Assembly: GCF_010499245.1 (NCBI RefSeq)
Contig: NZ_JAAGOW010000004.1
Location: 62,001 to 126,000 of the forward strand
DNA: 64,000 bases
Reading direction: 5' to 3'
From: Variovorax sp. WS11
GTDB lineage: Bacteria > Pseudomonadota > Gammaproteobacteria > Burkholderiales > Burkholderiaceae_C
A program made the position numbers and the translations under genes. Shown here piece after piece: positions 37,601-44,874 of the stretch. The first letter of the stretch is position 1. Every line of letters starts with the position of its first letter. Below the pieces are notes generated by a model that was given only the letters and a program-made list of their open reading frames with translations, ran no database searches and had not been told where the DNA came from.

Positions 37601-38209
37601 CGCGAGGCGGTGGAGGCTTGGCTGAAACGCGATCCCGATCTGACCGGGCATCGGCTTTCCCGCGATATCAAGGCCGCCTTGGGGGCACCGACACTGGAGC
37701 GACTGGCTGCGAACATCGCCGGCACGATGCTCGGCTTCACGCCCTCGGTGCAGTCCAACTTTCTGCGCACGATGGAAACCTGGATCGATGGCGACCGGGC
37801 CTTGTGGGTGCACCAGCAGAGCCTGTTCGAGCAGTCAAGCACAAAGGACATCACGTACGACGAGGCCGCAGATGCACTGCGCAAGCCGCTGATGGCCGCC
37901 CTTCGGCAGCACCCCGTTCCCACCATGGCATGGCGCTGTCCCGTGGTGAACGGCAAGGTTGACACCGCCGAGAACAAGCGCGTGGTGCTGGGCCTGCAGT
38001 CCGCGCTGGCGGAACCCGGAGCTCCGCCCGTGCTGGTGTTCGGCCGCGACAACAACGACTACGACAAAGACACCACCGTGCACGGCTGCCCCGGCTACGA
38101 ACTCGCCATGGGCGTCATGCTCGCGATGATCGCCTGCCTGATGAAGGCCGGCACCCTGCGGCCGACCGGATCGCCGGTGCTGCTGATCCTCACGCAGCCC
38201 GCGCCGTAG
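34658..38209 (+). CDS. DyP-type peroxidase fused to a cytochrome P450-like domain
   Basis: This protein of about 1183 residues has at least three parts. Residues 1-330 hold a ferredoxin-like region (WRLSLNVTFDGGWEPYMRVI) seen next to peroxidase domains. Residues about 330-760 are a DyP-type haem peroxidase: catalytic Asp498 in GIADGVSQP, proximal haem-ligand candidate His619 in LHSHVRRCNPRD, distal Arg in RILRRGMSWG (637/638), then GVMFMAYCASLAEQFETLQR. Residues about 840-1183 look like a shortened P450: an I-helix-like NIAGTMLGFTPSVQSNFLRT, a K-helix region LMAALRQHPVP in which ExxR has lost its Glu, and a haem loop TTVHGCPGYELAMGV with candidate ligand Cys1144. Two haems are predicted. I preferred the ATG at 34658 over an in-frame TTG 15 bases upstream. 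It is cotranscribed with a membrane protein. Confidence 0.8.
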   Translation: MNDKVRTRSTGLAGVTNLSVLAPLRTDMVPGIEPMSYVGRLRKVLEAVHTSRQNLRESELWSVFPDVVGRFGIIHGFRYALVEPEAGPEGALPELGVWRLSLNVTFDGGWEPYMRVIQHGIGPLLDLLFCHSPDYPGSTKATFEDYCDWVRRHEVPAGLFYADSASTVGDSGYLARLEAMQRDGASDDALARYHQPSDPQRQTEALAIAWKSPKRALALPLRTLKGLYRLATYFPPNADEDVLRRFAQDALRTPIDFMKQIEERTGKPSLTPDLTALKDAWNGIKTVAMRDELDWLQWRDVKKPEPTPAVIVDTKALQAHVLSTGERMTHGYLVLLQVKNTDQDKARALTAIAGLAVRCGPVADKDIGYMVGFTYPGLQALGVTPDRLAALPQEFLEGMEARFGLLGDLRTNHPDRWTRPLLWGQDSGQRVDFQAVHLIVQLRLRDTANKGEEHPDLREEVDALHQADNGLRLLAAEPMRSYRDPKEIHSVGHMGIADGVSQPKLPSLSGNDFAHYNNQVSAGELLLGYANDRGDLEPEAKDPLLHNGTFLAVRKLRQFMDRLDAVAPPTTTEGKALLEAMMGRGADGAPLGGLPAAFKHDNDFRFDSPASDACPLHSHVRRCNPRDGRDYTPRILRRGMSWGTYSDSKREAARGVMFMAYCASLAEQFETLQRWVAGGNASGAGSAQGDPLLRVPKEGEDYTFRYLANGRVQRVELSDQPLVQLQWGLYAFIPSLEALETFAEFTKRAKAANAAPDPPPPSKAAIEAVQALGKNREAIRALLEDRDKSEVVWKRVRDGSLLAPKASAYGTLLGTLDEVLAALRDKRRVLYSVHGYGERMKETIGLNLLGMDPDDPQRIEEMPVKKVIADVDESTAFDDALLEGQTVLSEIDPLPSAAGDNVVRRPIDLVDFSNHVLARLCKKWFGLPDEDLMVTGGYRAGQFPVKPVLCPGSLGPASRYMFMPHPQPSLEADGRAHATAVREAVEAWLKRDPDLTGHRLSRDIKAALGAPTLERLAANIAGTMLGFTPSVQSNFLRTMETWIDGDRALWVHQQSLFEQSSTKDITYDEAADALRKPLMAALRQHPVPTMAWRCPVVNGKVDTAENKRVVLGLQSALAEPGAPPVLVFGRDNNDYDKDTTVHGCPGYELAMGVMLAMIACLMKAGTLRPTGSPVLLILTQPAP

Positions 38210-41111
38210 CGGGCTGCAGCTGGAGGCGCAGCATGGCAGCACGCCCGAGGTGCCAGTCCATCTGCATCCGCGAGAACGCGGCCGCCGCCGGCTCCAGCAG
38301 GTGCAGCGCGCGCTCGGCCTCACCGAATTGCCAGGCGATCTCCGCGGCGCACAGCTGCATCTTGGCCAACTCGTGGGCCGAGCCGCGTCGCCGCGCGCCG
38401 CGCATGCCCCATGCCAGGTAGCGCCCGACCTGCTCCGGGCGATGCGTCGCCGCGTCGCGCGCCAACGCCCGGCAGCTCATGGGCAGGCCCAGCACGTCGC
38501 GTTCGCGCCCCCGCAGCAGCGCCTGCACCGCATGTGTTCGACCCTCCGCATGCCGACCCAGGTCCACCAGTCCTTCGGCCAGCCAGCCGTGGTACAGCGA
38601 TCGATAGAGGCAACTGTCGCGCGGCTTGAGCCACTCCGACACTTCGAGGATGGTCGCCAGACTCTCGGGCCGACGCCGTTCCATCCAGTCCGCGAAGGCG
38701 CTGATGCCGCGGGCGATGGAGAGCTGCAGCAGGCTGTGCGTCGCCTCGGCCACCCGCCACGAGTCCATTGCCGCGGCGCGCGCATCCTCCCAGCGACCCT
38801 GCCACAGCAGGACGGCCGCGCGCCAGCCATGCACCGAGGCACCCACCTCGTAGTTCTGGCGGCCGATGCAGGAAACGGCTTCGTCGAACAAGGCGTAAGC
38901 CTTGTTGAACTCCCCGTGCTCCGCCATGACGATGGCCCGGCAGGCCAGCGAGAACGCCAGCCCGGCGCTGGTGCGCTGCTCGCTGCGGTTCTGCCGTCCA
39001 ACCGCGATGGCCTGGTCCAGCAGTGGCAGCGCGCGATCGTAGTGCGCTGCCGCGCAGTACATCTCGCCCAGCGCAGCCACGGCGTGCATGGTCAGCCGCC
39101 GGTCCCCCGCGGCATGGGCATCTTCAAGCGCCGCCGCGCAATGTCGGATGGCGGCTCGCGTGTCGCCCAGCGAGTAGCAGACGTAGCCCAGCCAGACACG
39201 CGCACCAGCAACCGTGGAGCGCTCGCCGTGGCGCTGCGCCAGTTCCACCGCGCGCGTGAACAGCACCTGCTCGCTGCGCATAGCATCGAAGACGCAGCCG
39301 CGTGCCAGGCGCTGCACGATGCTCACCCAGCGCAGGGCCGTTTCGGCGGATTGCGGCTGCCGCTCTAGGGCCGCCAGCGCGACTCGGTACAGCGCGCGCG
39401 CGCGGTCCAGGGCCGATGCCGCCAGCGCCTTGTCGCCCGCCTGCTCCGCGTAGTCCGCCGCATTGGACGCATCGCCCCCCAGGTGGTAGTGCAGGGCCAG
39501 TGCTTCCAGCACGTCTTCGCGCGATGCGCTGGGGCCGTGGCTGAGCAGGGCCTCGGCGATGCGCAGGTGCAGCTTCTCCCGCTCGTGCAGGCCCACGGCG
39601 TCGTAGATAACGTCACGCGTGATGACGTGCTTGAATCGCAGCGTGCCCACGCGCTCGCCGGTGAAGAGCAGGTCGCGCTGCACCAGCTTGCCCAGCACCG
39701 CATCGTCGATGCGGCGCCCGGTAAGGCGCTCCAGCAGCCAGGCCGGGATGACGTTGCCGATGACGGCGGCCACCTGCACGAACTCGCGCTCGGCGCGGTC
39801 GAGCCCCTGTACGCGCGACTGCACAAGCTGGCTGAGCCATGCCGCATTGGCCGCGACGCGGCCCGGCTGTCGCTCCGGCTCGCCTCGCTGGGCGGAATGG
39901 CACAACTCCTCCAGGAACAGCGGATTGCCGCTCGCCGCATGGCAGATGCGCGCGGCGAGAAACGGGTCCGCGCCAGGCAAACGGGCGGAGACGACCTGCA
40001 GCGCCTCGGCGGCGCCGAGCGGAGGCAGCGCATGCGTGCGGTCCACGGGCAGCGCCTGCGCGCCTTCCGGACGCGTGCACAGGATAACCAGCAGCACGCA
40101 ATCGATGCGCGCCCGCAGGGCGGCCAACAGGACACGGGACGCATCGTCAGCCCACTGCCAGTCGTCGATGAACAACACGTGAGGCCGCTCACGCGCCGTG
40201 AGTACGAGCGACCGCTCGATGTCCGGCGGCGACCCGGACTTGCGGCCCAGGGCCTGCAGCATGTGCAGGAACGGCTGGCAGGGTTCGGCGCCCGTGCGTT
40301 CGCAGTAGCCGCGCAGAACAGCGCAGCCCTGCTGCACCGCGTGCGCCAGGAACTGATCCACCAGCCGCGACTTGCCCTGCCCGGGCGGCCCGACGATGGC
40401 CAGCGCGCGCGGACCACCAGCCATGGCTGTGGCGAGTTCGGCGTTCAGCAGTGCCAGTTCGTCCGCACGGCCGAGGAACCCGGTGCCGGAACGGTAGGCC
40501 GCGCGCACGGCTTCGGAGGAACTGGCGCGGGCATCCACCTTGTAGACCAGCACAGGCGCCGCGCTTCCCTTCACGGGTAGCAGCGTCGGCGGGCTGGTGA
40601 CGAAGAAGCGGCGCGCCGGGCCCAGGGTCTCTTCGCTCACCAGGAGCTCGTGCGGACCGGCGCACGACGCCAGCCGCGCCGCGATGTTGGGCACGAGACC
40701 GAACAGTTCGTGCTTGCCCTGCGTGGTGCCGCCCTTGCCCACCAGCACCAGGCCGGAATGGATGCCGATGTGAAGCGAGGGCGTGAAACCAGCCGGCAGG
40801 GCGACCGGCATAGAGCGCACCCGGTCGTGCAGTTCCAGGGCGGCCTGCACCGCCTGGCGGCCGGCGTCCTCCCCGCCGGAGAAGCCGAAGGTGGCGAGCA
40901 CGCCGTCGCCCTGCACACGCTCCACCATGCCGCCGTGGCGCTTGATCGTGCCCGCGTAGATGGCACGCAACTGCGCGATGAGGGCGCCGTAGTGCTCCTG
41001 CTCCATCAGGTCCGACAGTGCTGTTGAATCGGATAGGTCGGCGAACAGGAGTGCGAGATACCGCCGTTCCTCCTGGGCGTTCACCTTGCCGCTTGGCGCT
41101 TCGTTGTGCAT
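38190..41111 (-). CDS. Class III cyclase-AAA ATPase-TPR signalling protein
   Basis: This is a 973-residue protein. The N-terminal cyclase domain (about residues 15-180) keeps both metal aspartates (LALLFADLSDSTALS and RVQGDGVLATFGFS) and the transition-state pair in LVPNIAARLAS. A central NTPase follows with Walker A IVGPPGQGKSRLV and Walker B VLFIDDWQWADDAS. The last about 450 residues are helical TPR-like repeats (LGEMYCAAAHYDRALPLLDQ, GEAERALHLLEPAAAAFSRM). This architecture is common in ATP-dependent signalling ATPases of the guanylate cyclase-AAA type. An in-frame GTG at 41120 is an alternative start. It converges on the DyP-P450 gene with overlapping 3' ends and may regulate that locus. 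Confidence 0.85.
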   Translation of the reverse strand: MHNEAPSGKVNAQEERRYLALLFADLSDSTALSDLMEQEHYGALIAQLRAIYAGTIKRHGGMVERVQGDGVLATFGFSGGEDAGRQAVQAALELHDRVRSMPVALPAGFTPSLHIGIHSGLVLVGKGGTTQGKHELFGLVPNIAARLASCAGPHELLVSEETLGPARRFFVTSPPTLLPVKGSAAPVLVYKVDARASSSEAVRAAYRSGTGFLGRADELALLNAELATAMAGGPRALAIVGPPGQGKSRLVDQFLAHAVQQGCAVLRGYCERTGAEPCQPFLHMLQALGRKSGSPPDIERSLVLTARERPHVLFIDDWQWADDASRVLLAALRARIDCVLLVILCTRPEGAQALPVDRTHALPPLGAAEALQVVSARLPGADPFLAARICHAASGNPLFLEELCHSAQRGEPERQPGRVAANAAWLSQLVQSRVQGLDRAEREFVQVAAVIGNVIPAWLLERLTGRRIDDAVLGKLVQRDLLFTGERVGTLRFKHVITRDVIYDAVGLHEREKLHLRIAEALLSHGPSASREDVLEALALHYHLGGDASNAADYAEQAGDKALAASALDRARALYRVALAALERQPQSAETALRWVSIVQRLARGCVFDAMRSEQVLFTRAVELAQRHGERSTVAGARVWLGYVCYSLGDTRAAIRHCAAALEDAHAAGDRRLTMHAVAALGEMYCAAAHYDRALPLLDQAIAVGRQNRSEQRTSAGLAFSLACRAIVMAEHGEFNKAYALFDEAVSCIGRQNYEVGASVHGWRAAVLLWQGRWEDARAAAMDSWRVAEATHSLLQLSIARGISAFADWMERRRPESLATILEVSEWLKPRDSCLYRSLYHGWLAEGLVDLGRHAEGRTHAVQALLRGRERDVLGLPMSCRALARDAATHRPEQVGRYLAWGMRGARRRGSAHELAKMQLCAAEIAWQFGEAERALHLLEPAAAAFSRMQMDWHLGRAAMLRLQLQPATARAA
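38194..38217. terminator. Hairpin across convergent stop codons
   Basis: GCAGCCCGC at 38194-38202 pairs perfectly with GCGGGCTGC at 38209-38217 around a 6-base loop. The stop codons of the DyP-P450 gene and of the convergent cyclase gene both lie within it; the two genes overlap by 20 bases. There is no long T-run, so termination strength is uncertain, but a shared bidirectional terminator is likely. Confidence 0.55.
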
Positions 41112-41783
41112 GGACGTCACTTTTCCCTAACCATAATACGGCAGTACTACTGACGTGGAAACCGGGAGGTCAACTCTGACCCTCGAAGCAAGCTGCTGTA
41201 CTGCTGTACTGCTGTACTGGTGTTGGTCGGCGGATGCGGTCATCAAGCTCCGAGCGCCAATGATCCGCGTCGCCCCGGATCGATTCGCCTGGCCACACGG
41301 ACATAGCTGCGTTTCGGGGGACGAGATCGTGCTTTGGGCACGCGCGCCGACGAGATTCAACAACGCTGACCTCGTCGCCCAAGCGCGTTAGTAATCGGCG
41401 GAGCAGCGAGTCAGGTGCGGTGGGGTCGGTGGCCGGGCACGCGGCGCCTTTGGCATCTGCGCCGGCGCGCATCGAGCTTGCGGCGACCAGGCGGCGATCA
41501 CGCGGTGGGCCTGGCTCCTGCCGACTTGGGCGGTGACCTTCGTCGTGCCAGGCTTCGGGCGGCACACCTCGCCGCGATCCAGGCTTTGGTCGCTCACACG
41601 CTGGCCGACGCGGAAGTCCTGCTTGTGATTGATCTCCGACGGGGGCTGCAACGGCGCCGGAGGCGCCGGTGATGGGGAAGTGCCCCCTGCTGCTCATCGG
41701 CCGGCATGACGGCCGCGTACAGCACGCAGAAGCGCTGTTTGCTTTGCTCGTCGAGCAGCCGGTGTGCCGGCTCTGCCAGGCCA
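41112..41783. other. Gene-poor region upstream of the cyclase
   Basis: About 670 bases with no gene I can support. Reverse-strand translations around 41400-41650 (INHKQDFRVGQRVSDQSLDR) look vaguely protein-like but have no start, family or intact frame. The region includes a triple 8-bp repeat and leads into the second ISNCY-type remnant. Confidence 0.45.
41194..41217. repeat. Three tandem copies of TGCTGTAC
   Basis: TGCTGTAC occurs three times without a break, about 80 bases upstream of the cyclase-AAA gene start. Slippage here would change promoter spacing rather than a reading frame. Confidence 0.8.
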
Positions 41784-42165
41784 TGTCAGTTTGTCGCGGC
41801 GAGGTGGCGCCCTCTTCACCCTCTTCTGCCCTGCCGTGCGGGCTTTTCAAGTTCACGGGTCATTGAACATAACAAGGCGTGCTCAGTTGACGCATGGGAG
41901 CTGAGTTGAAATGTCGCGTTCTTCCTCGCGTCGCCCCCTGATTTCGTGGCACAACGATGGCAACATCCGCGGCGACGATCACCATGACCATCTGCGAAAC
42001 CGATCGACTCTAGACGGTCCAAGCCGTGATGGGTCGCTTGGTACGCGTCGATCAAGCTGAGCAGCGGCTGGGCCTGGCCGACGACAGCTTGAGTAGCTCG
42101 TCCAACGGAACACGGTCGATGGGGGGCCGGCCTCCCGAGGACTGCTTCTTCCGATTGCCCGCAGG
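41784..42165 (+). mobile_element. ISNCY-type insertion sequence remnant, copy 2
   Basis: This copy matches 17299-17680 over its full length, beginning TGTCAGTTTGTCGCG, with the shared AACATAACAAGGCG leader and the shared region after the transposase start (TMTICETDRL followed by TAG where copy 1 has CAG, then AEQRLGLADDSLS). It is in the same orientation as copy 1. It directly abuts the 3' end of the gentisate-type operon, whose last stop lies 30 bases to the right. Confidence 0.65.
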
Positions 42166-42195
42166 CGCGAATGCTTCGATGCGATCCGGGGCCGT

Positions 42196-43194
42196 TCAAT
42201 TCGCGGTGATCCCCAATGTTTTCACCAGCGGTCCAAAGCGTGCTTGGTCTGCGGTCATAAGATGATCCAGCACCGACGGCGCGCCGGGTGTGGCCGTAAG
42301 GCCGAATTCGGCTAGTCGCTTCGTCACATCCGGCTGTGCCAGCGCCTTGTTGACTTCTGCGTTAAGCCTTTGCACGACGTCGGCCGGTGTGGACGCGGCG
42401 GTAAAAACGCCGAACCACACAGCGATGTCGAGGTCGGCGTGCGACTCCTTGAATTCCGGTAGGTTGGGAAACACTTCTTTCGCGGCTGGGCCGCTGGTTG
42501 CCAACGGGATCACATTGCCGGCCTTCACCTGTGGCATCGCCTCGGCCATGCTCACGATAACCGCATCGACGTCCCCAGCCATGAGGCCTTGCAATGCAAG
42601 TGACGTGCCCTTGTACGGAACGTGCGTCAATTGCAGCCCGAGGCGGCTTGCGACCAGTTCCATTGCCATATGAGAAGGGTGGCCTGAACCGCCGCTGCCG
42701 AAGTTGATGGCCTTGGGTTTGGACTTTACGAGCTGGGCGAAATCGGCAAACGTCTTCACCTTGAGCGCGGGGCTGACCAGCAGCACCAGCGTGGCCTTAC
42801 CCAACAGTGCGACGGAACGGAAGTCCTTGGTCGGGTCATAGGGCAACTTGGGGAAGACAAAGGGGTTTACCACCATCACCGCATCGGGCGCGACGAGAAG
42901 CGTGTGGCCGTCGCCCGGCGCCTTGGCGACATAGTCAGCGGCAATGGCCCCGCTGGCGCCCGCGCGATTGTCCACGATGCTCGGCTGGCCCAGAGCTTCG
43001 CCAAGCTTCTGCGCCATGAGTCTGGCGATAACGTCACCTAGTGCCCCCGGGGGGCTACCAACAACGACCTTGATTGGACGCGAGGAAAGCGGTTGCGCCC
43101 ACACCGGCAGGCTGGTCGATGCAGCGAATCCGGTTGCGAGCATACGCAGCAGTGCGATGCGGCGACTGGGAAAGGGATGGGAATGGTCGGTCAT
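42196..43194 (-). CDS. Bug/TctC family periplasmic solute receptor
   Basis: This is a 332-residue tripartite-tricarboxylate-transporter receptor. A Tat-like or Sec signal peptide (RRIALLRMLATGFAASTSLP, cleavage near VWAQ) precedes PIKVVVGSPPGALGDVIARL and the hallmark NRAGASGAIAADYVAKAPGDG, then LTHVPYKGTSLALQGLMAGD. Bug proteins bind carboxylates in the periplasm; no membrane subunits (TctA/TctB) are in this window, which is normal for these expanded families. It is the last gene of the operon that encodes gentisate-type degradation, so its ligand is probably the aromatic acid or a precursor. Confidence 0.9.
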   Translation of the reverse strand: MTDHSHPFPSRRIALLRMLATGFAASTSLPVWAQPLSSRPIKVVVGSPPGALGDVIARLMAQKLGEALGQPSIVDNRAGASGAIAADYVAKAPGDGHTLLVAPDAVMVVNPFVFPKLPYDPTKDFRSVALLGKATLVLLVSPALKVKTFADFAQLVKSKPKAINFGSGGSGHPSHMAMELVASRLGLQLTHVPYKGTSLALQGLMAGDVDAVIVSMAEAMPQVKAGNVIPLATSGPAAKEVFPNLPEFKESHADLDIAVWFGVFTAASTPADVVQRLNAEVNKALAQPDVTKRLAEFGLTATPGAPSVLDHLMTADQARFGPLVKTLGITAN

Positions 43195-43226
43195 AGGGTC
43201 TCTTTTCGTGTGTGCTGCTGTCGTGC

Positions 43227-43940
43227 TCAGCTGAGATCCTTCTTGCGGGCGCGTCGCACCGGGGAGGCTTTGGAAGGATGAATGAAGGAAGAGTCGAAAG
43301 CACTCTGGTCCGCGTGCGCCGAAAGCACGAGCATTGCTTTAGCCATGCGCATCCATGAGTCCATGAGGTGCTGAAACTCCTCATCCTCTCCCGCGATGAG
43401 CTGCCGGACGCCAAAACCACGCGCGATCGCGAAGGTGAGGCGAACCACGTCCTTGGCTTGGCGTTCCGGATGTCCAGCCTCCACCAGTGCGTCCAACCAA
43501 GCTTGCTCCACTGGCAGGCGGTATTGCTGCGCCAGACGCTTCACATCGCTACCGAGCGTGGAGCCCGGGTCCACCATCATCAGGTCGAGCGAGAGTAGGA
43601 AGTCGTCGCCCAGGAAGAACTCGCGACTGTCGGCCACCAACTGCTCCAGCAGCCGCTCAGGTGCATCGCGACCGGCTTCGATGCGGTTAATCGCGCGCTG
43701 CTGCGTTCTTCGATAGACCTCTTCCAGCGCCTGCAGCACCAGCATGTCCTTCGAAGGGAAGTGGTGCGTCTGCGCGCCTTTGGACACGCCCGCGTGCTCG
43801 GCCACTTCGGCGGTGCGAAAGCTTGCATATCGCTTTTTCTTCAGCAAATCAATGGCACAGTCGATCAGCTTGCGCTGGGTCGACTGGGTGCGTTCGGCCT
43901 GGGTACGGCGAGGGCGTGCGGAAGCAGGTGGCCTGGGCAT
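43227..43940 (-). CDS. TetR family transcriptional regulator
   Basis: This is a 237-residue regulator with a basic N-terminus and a TetR helix-turn-helix (LIDCAIDLLKKKRYASFRTA, then VAEHAGVSKGAQTHHFPSKD, residues about 25-70). The C-terminal domain is an all-helical ligand pocket and the tail is basic. It lies inside the operon, 11 bases after the FAH hydrolase gene, so it likely autoregulates the whole unit. The dyad at 50913-50934 upstream of the first gene is a candidate binding site. Confidence 0.9.
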   Translation of the reverse strand: MPRPPASARPRRTQAERTQSTQRKLIDCAIDLLKKKRYASFRTAEVAEHAGVSKGAQTHHFPSKDMLVLQALEEVYRRTQQRAINRIEAGRDAPERLLEQLVADSREFFLGDDFLLSLDLMMVDPGSTLGSDVKRLAQQYRLPVEQAWLDALVEAGHPERQAKDVVRLTFAIARGFGVRQLIAGEDEEFQHLMDSWMRMAKAMLVLSAHADQSAFDSSFIHPSKASPVRRARKKDLS

Positions 43941-43951
43941 GGCGTGTATCT

Positions 43952-44833
43952 CTATGGGTGGATGGAAACCCGTAGTGTCATCTCACCAATGCCCTCGCAA
44001 GCCGCGCGGATCTCGTCGCCGGCCACCACCGGTCCCACACCCTCGGGCGTTCCGGTCAGGATCACATCGCCCGGATGCAGCGTGTAGAGGCGCGAAGCGA
44101 GCTCGATCAGTTCCGGGATGTCGATGGTCATCGCGCCTGTCGAGCTGTGCTGGCGCCGTTCGCCGTTCACCCAGAGCGACATCGTGAGCGCGTGCGGATC
44201 GGCGATTTCGTCGGCGGTGACGAAACAGGGGCCGAGTACGGTATAGGTGTCGGGCGATTTGCGGAAACTACGATCCTCCGCGCCGCGCACTGTCATGTCC
44301 AGCCCAATGCAGTAGCCCGCGACGTGCGACATGGCATCGGCGCGCGAGATGGCGTGGCCAGCCTTGCCGATCACCACGCCCAGCTCTACCTCGTGGTCGG
44401 TACGCCGCTCGGGCAGAATGATCATTACGCCCTCGGCAGGCCCGGCGATGGCCGAAGTGGCCTTGAGGAACAGACCGTACTTCTCGGCGGGGCGCTCCAC
44501 TCCCTCGAGCGCCTTGCGGTGCACGCCTTGGTCCACGCCTGGGTCCTTGGTGTCGTGCTCCACGTGCAGTCGGTAGTTTGCCGGCGCGGCCATCACCTTG
44601 CTTGGGTTGGTGATCGGGCTGTGCAGGTGCACCTGCGAGAGTTTGTAGGGGCGCGCACTGCGCGGCACGAGGCGCGCGGCGTCCATCAACGCGGGCAGGT
44701 GCGTGATCAGCGGGTCGCCCAACGGCACGGGCCACCGCAGCTGCGGCAACGCGTCGAGCGCCGGCGTGATGTCGAACACCTCGTCGCCTTCGATCAGGCC
44801 CAGGCAGTCATTGTCGAATCGGCAGAATTTCAT
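43952..44833 (-). CDS. Fumarylacetoacetate hydrolase (FAH) family protein
   Basis: This is a 293-residue C-C hydrolase. The family core is visible as SKVMAAPANYRLHVEHD, FLKATSAIAGPAEGVMI, the metal-binding DHEVELGVVIGKAG and the catalytic-lid TGTPEGVGPVVAGDEI. In gentisate pathways such enzymes split fumarylpyruvate (or maleylpyruvate) into pyruvate and a C4 acid using Mg2+ or Mn2+. The gene follows the hydroxylase gene by 41 bases. No separate maleylpyruvate isomerase is seen in this operon, so either the hydrolase accepts maleylpyruvate directly or the isomerase is elsewhere. Confidence 0.85.
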   Translation of the reverse strand: MKFCRFDNDCLGLIEGDEVFDITPALDALPQLRWPVPLGDPLITHLPALMDAARLVPRSARPYKLSQVHLHSPITNPSKVMAAPANYRLHVEHDTKDPGVDQGVHRKALEGVERPAEKYGLFLKATSAIAGPAEGVMIILPERRTDHEVELGVVIGKAGHAISRADAMSHVAGYCIGLDMTVRGAEDRSFRKSPDTYTVLGPCFVTADEIADPHALTMSLWVNGERRQHSSTGAMTIDIPELIELASRLYTLHPGDVILTGTPEGVGPVVAGDEIRAACEGIGEMTLRVSIHP

Positions 44834-44874
44834 CCAGTGCTTCTTTCGTACATTTCTCGTCGCAATTCACAACA

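Noticed and set aside
36503..37813. Minus-strand frame opposite the DyP-P450 gene
   Set aside because: No motif or start signal; the plus strand has DyP and P450 haem motifs in one continuous frame.
39483..40580. Plus-strand frame of 365 codons opposite the cyclase-AAA gene
   Set aside because: Antisense shadow; the minus strand shows cyclase, Walker and TPR features.
26978..41111. Reading the patatin-cyclase-protease block as a known CBASS or Pycsar system
   Set aside because: No CD-NTase, no cyclic-nucleotide effector domain on the patatin, and the cyclase is of the AAA-TPR signalling type rather than a compact Pycsar cyclase.
41400..41660. Reverse-strand fragment reading INHKQDFRVGQRVSDQSLD
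   Set aside because: Protein-like for a short stretch but without start, full frame or a recognisable family.
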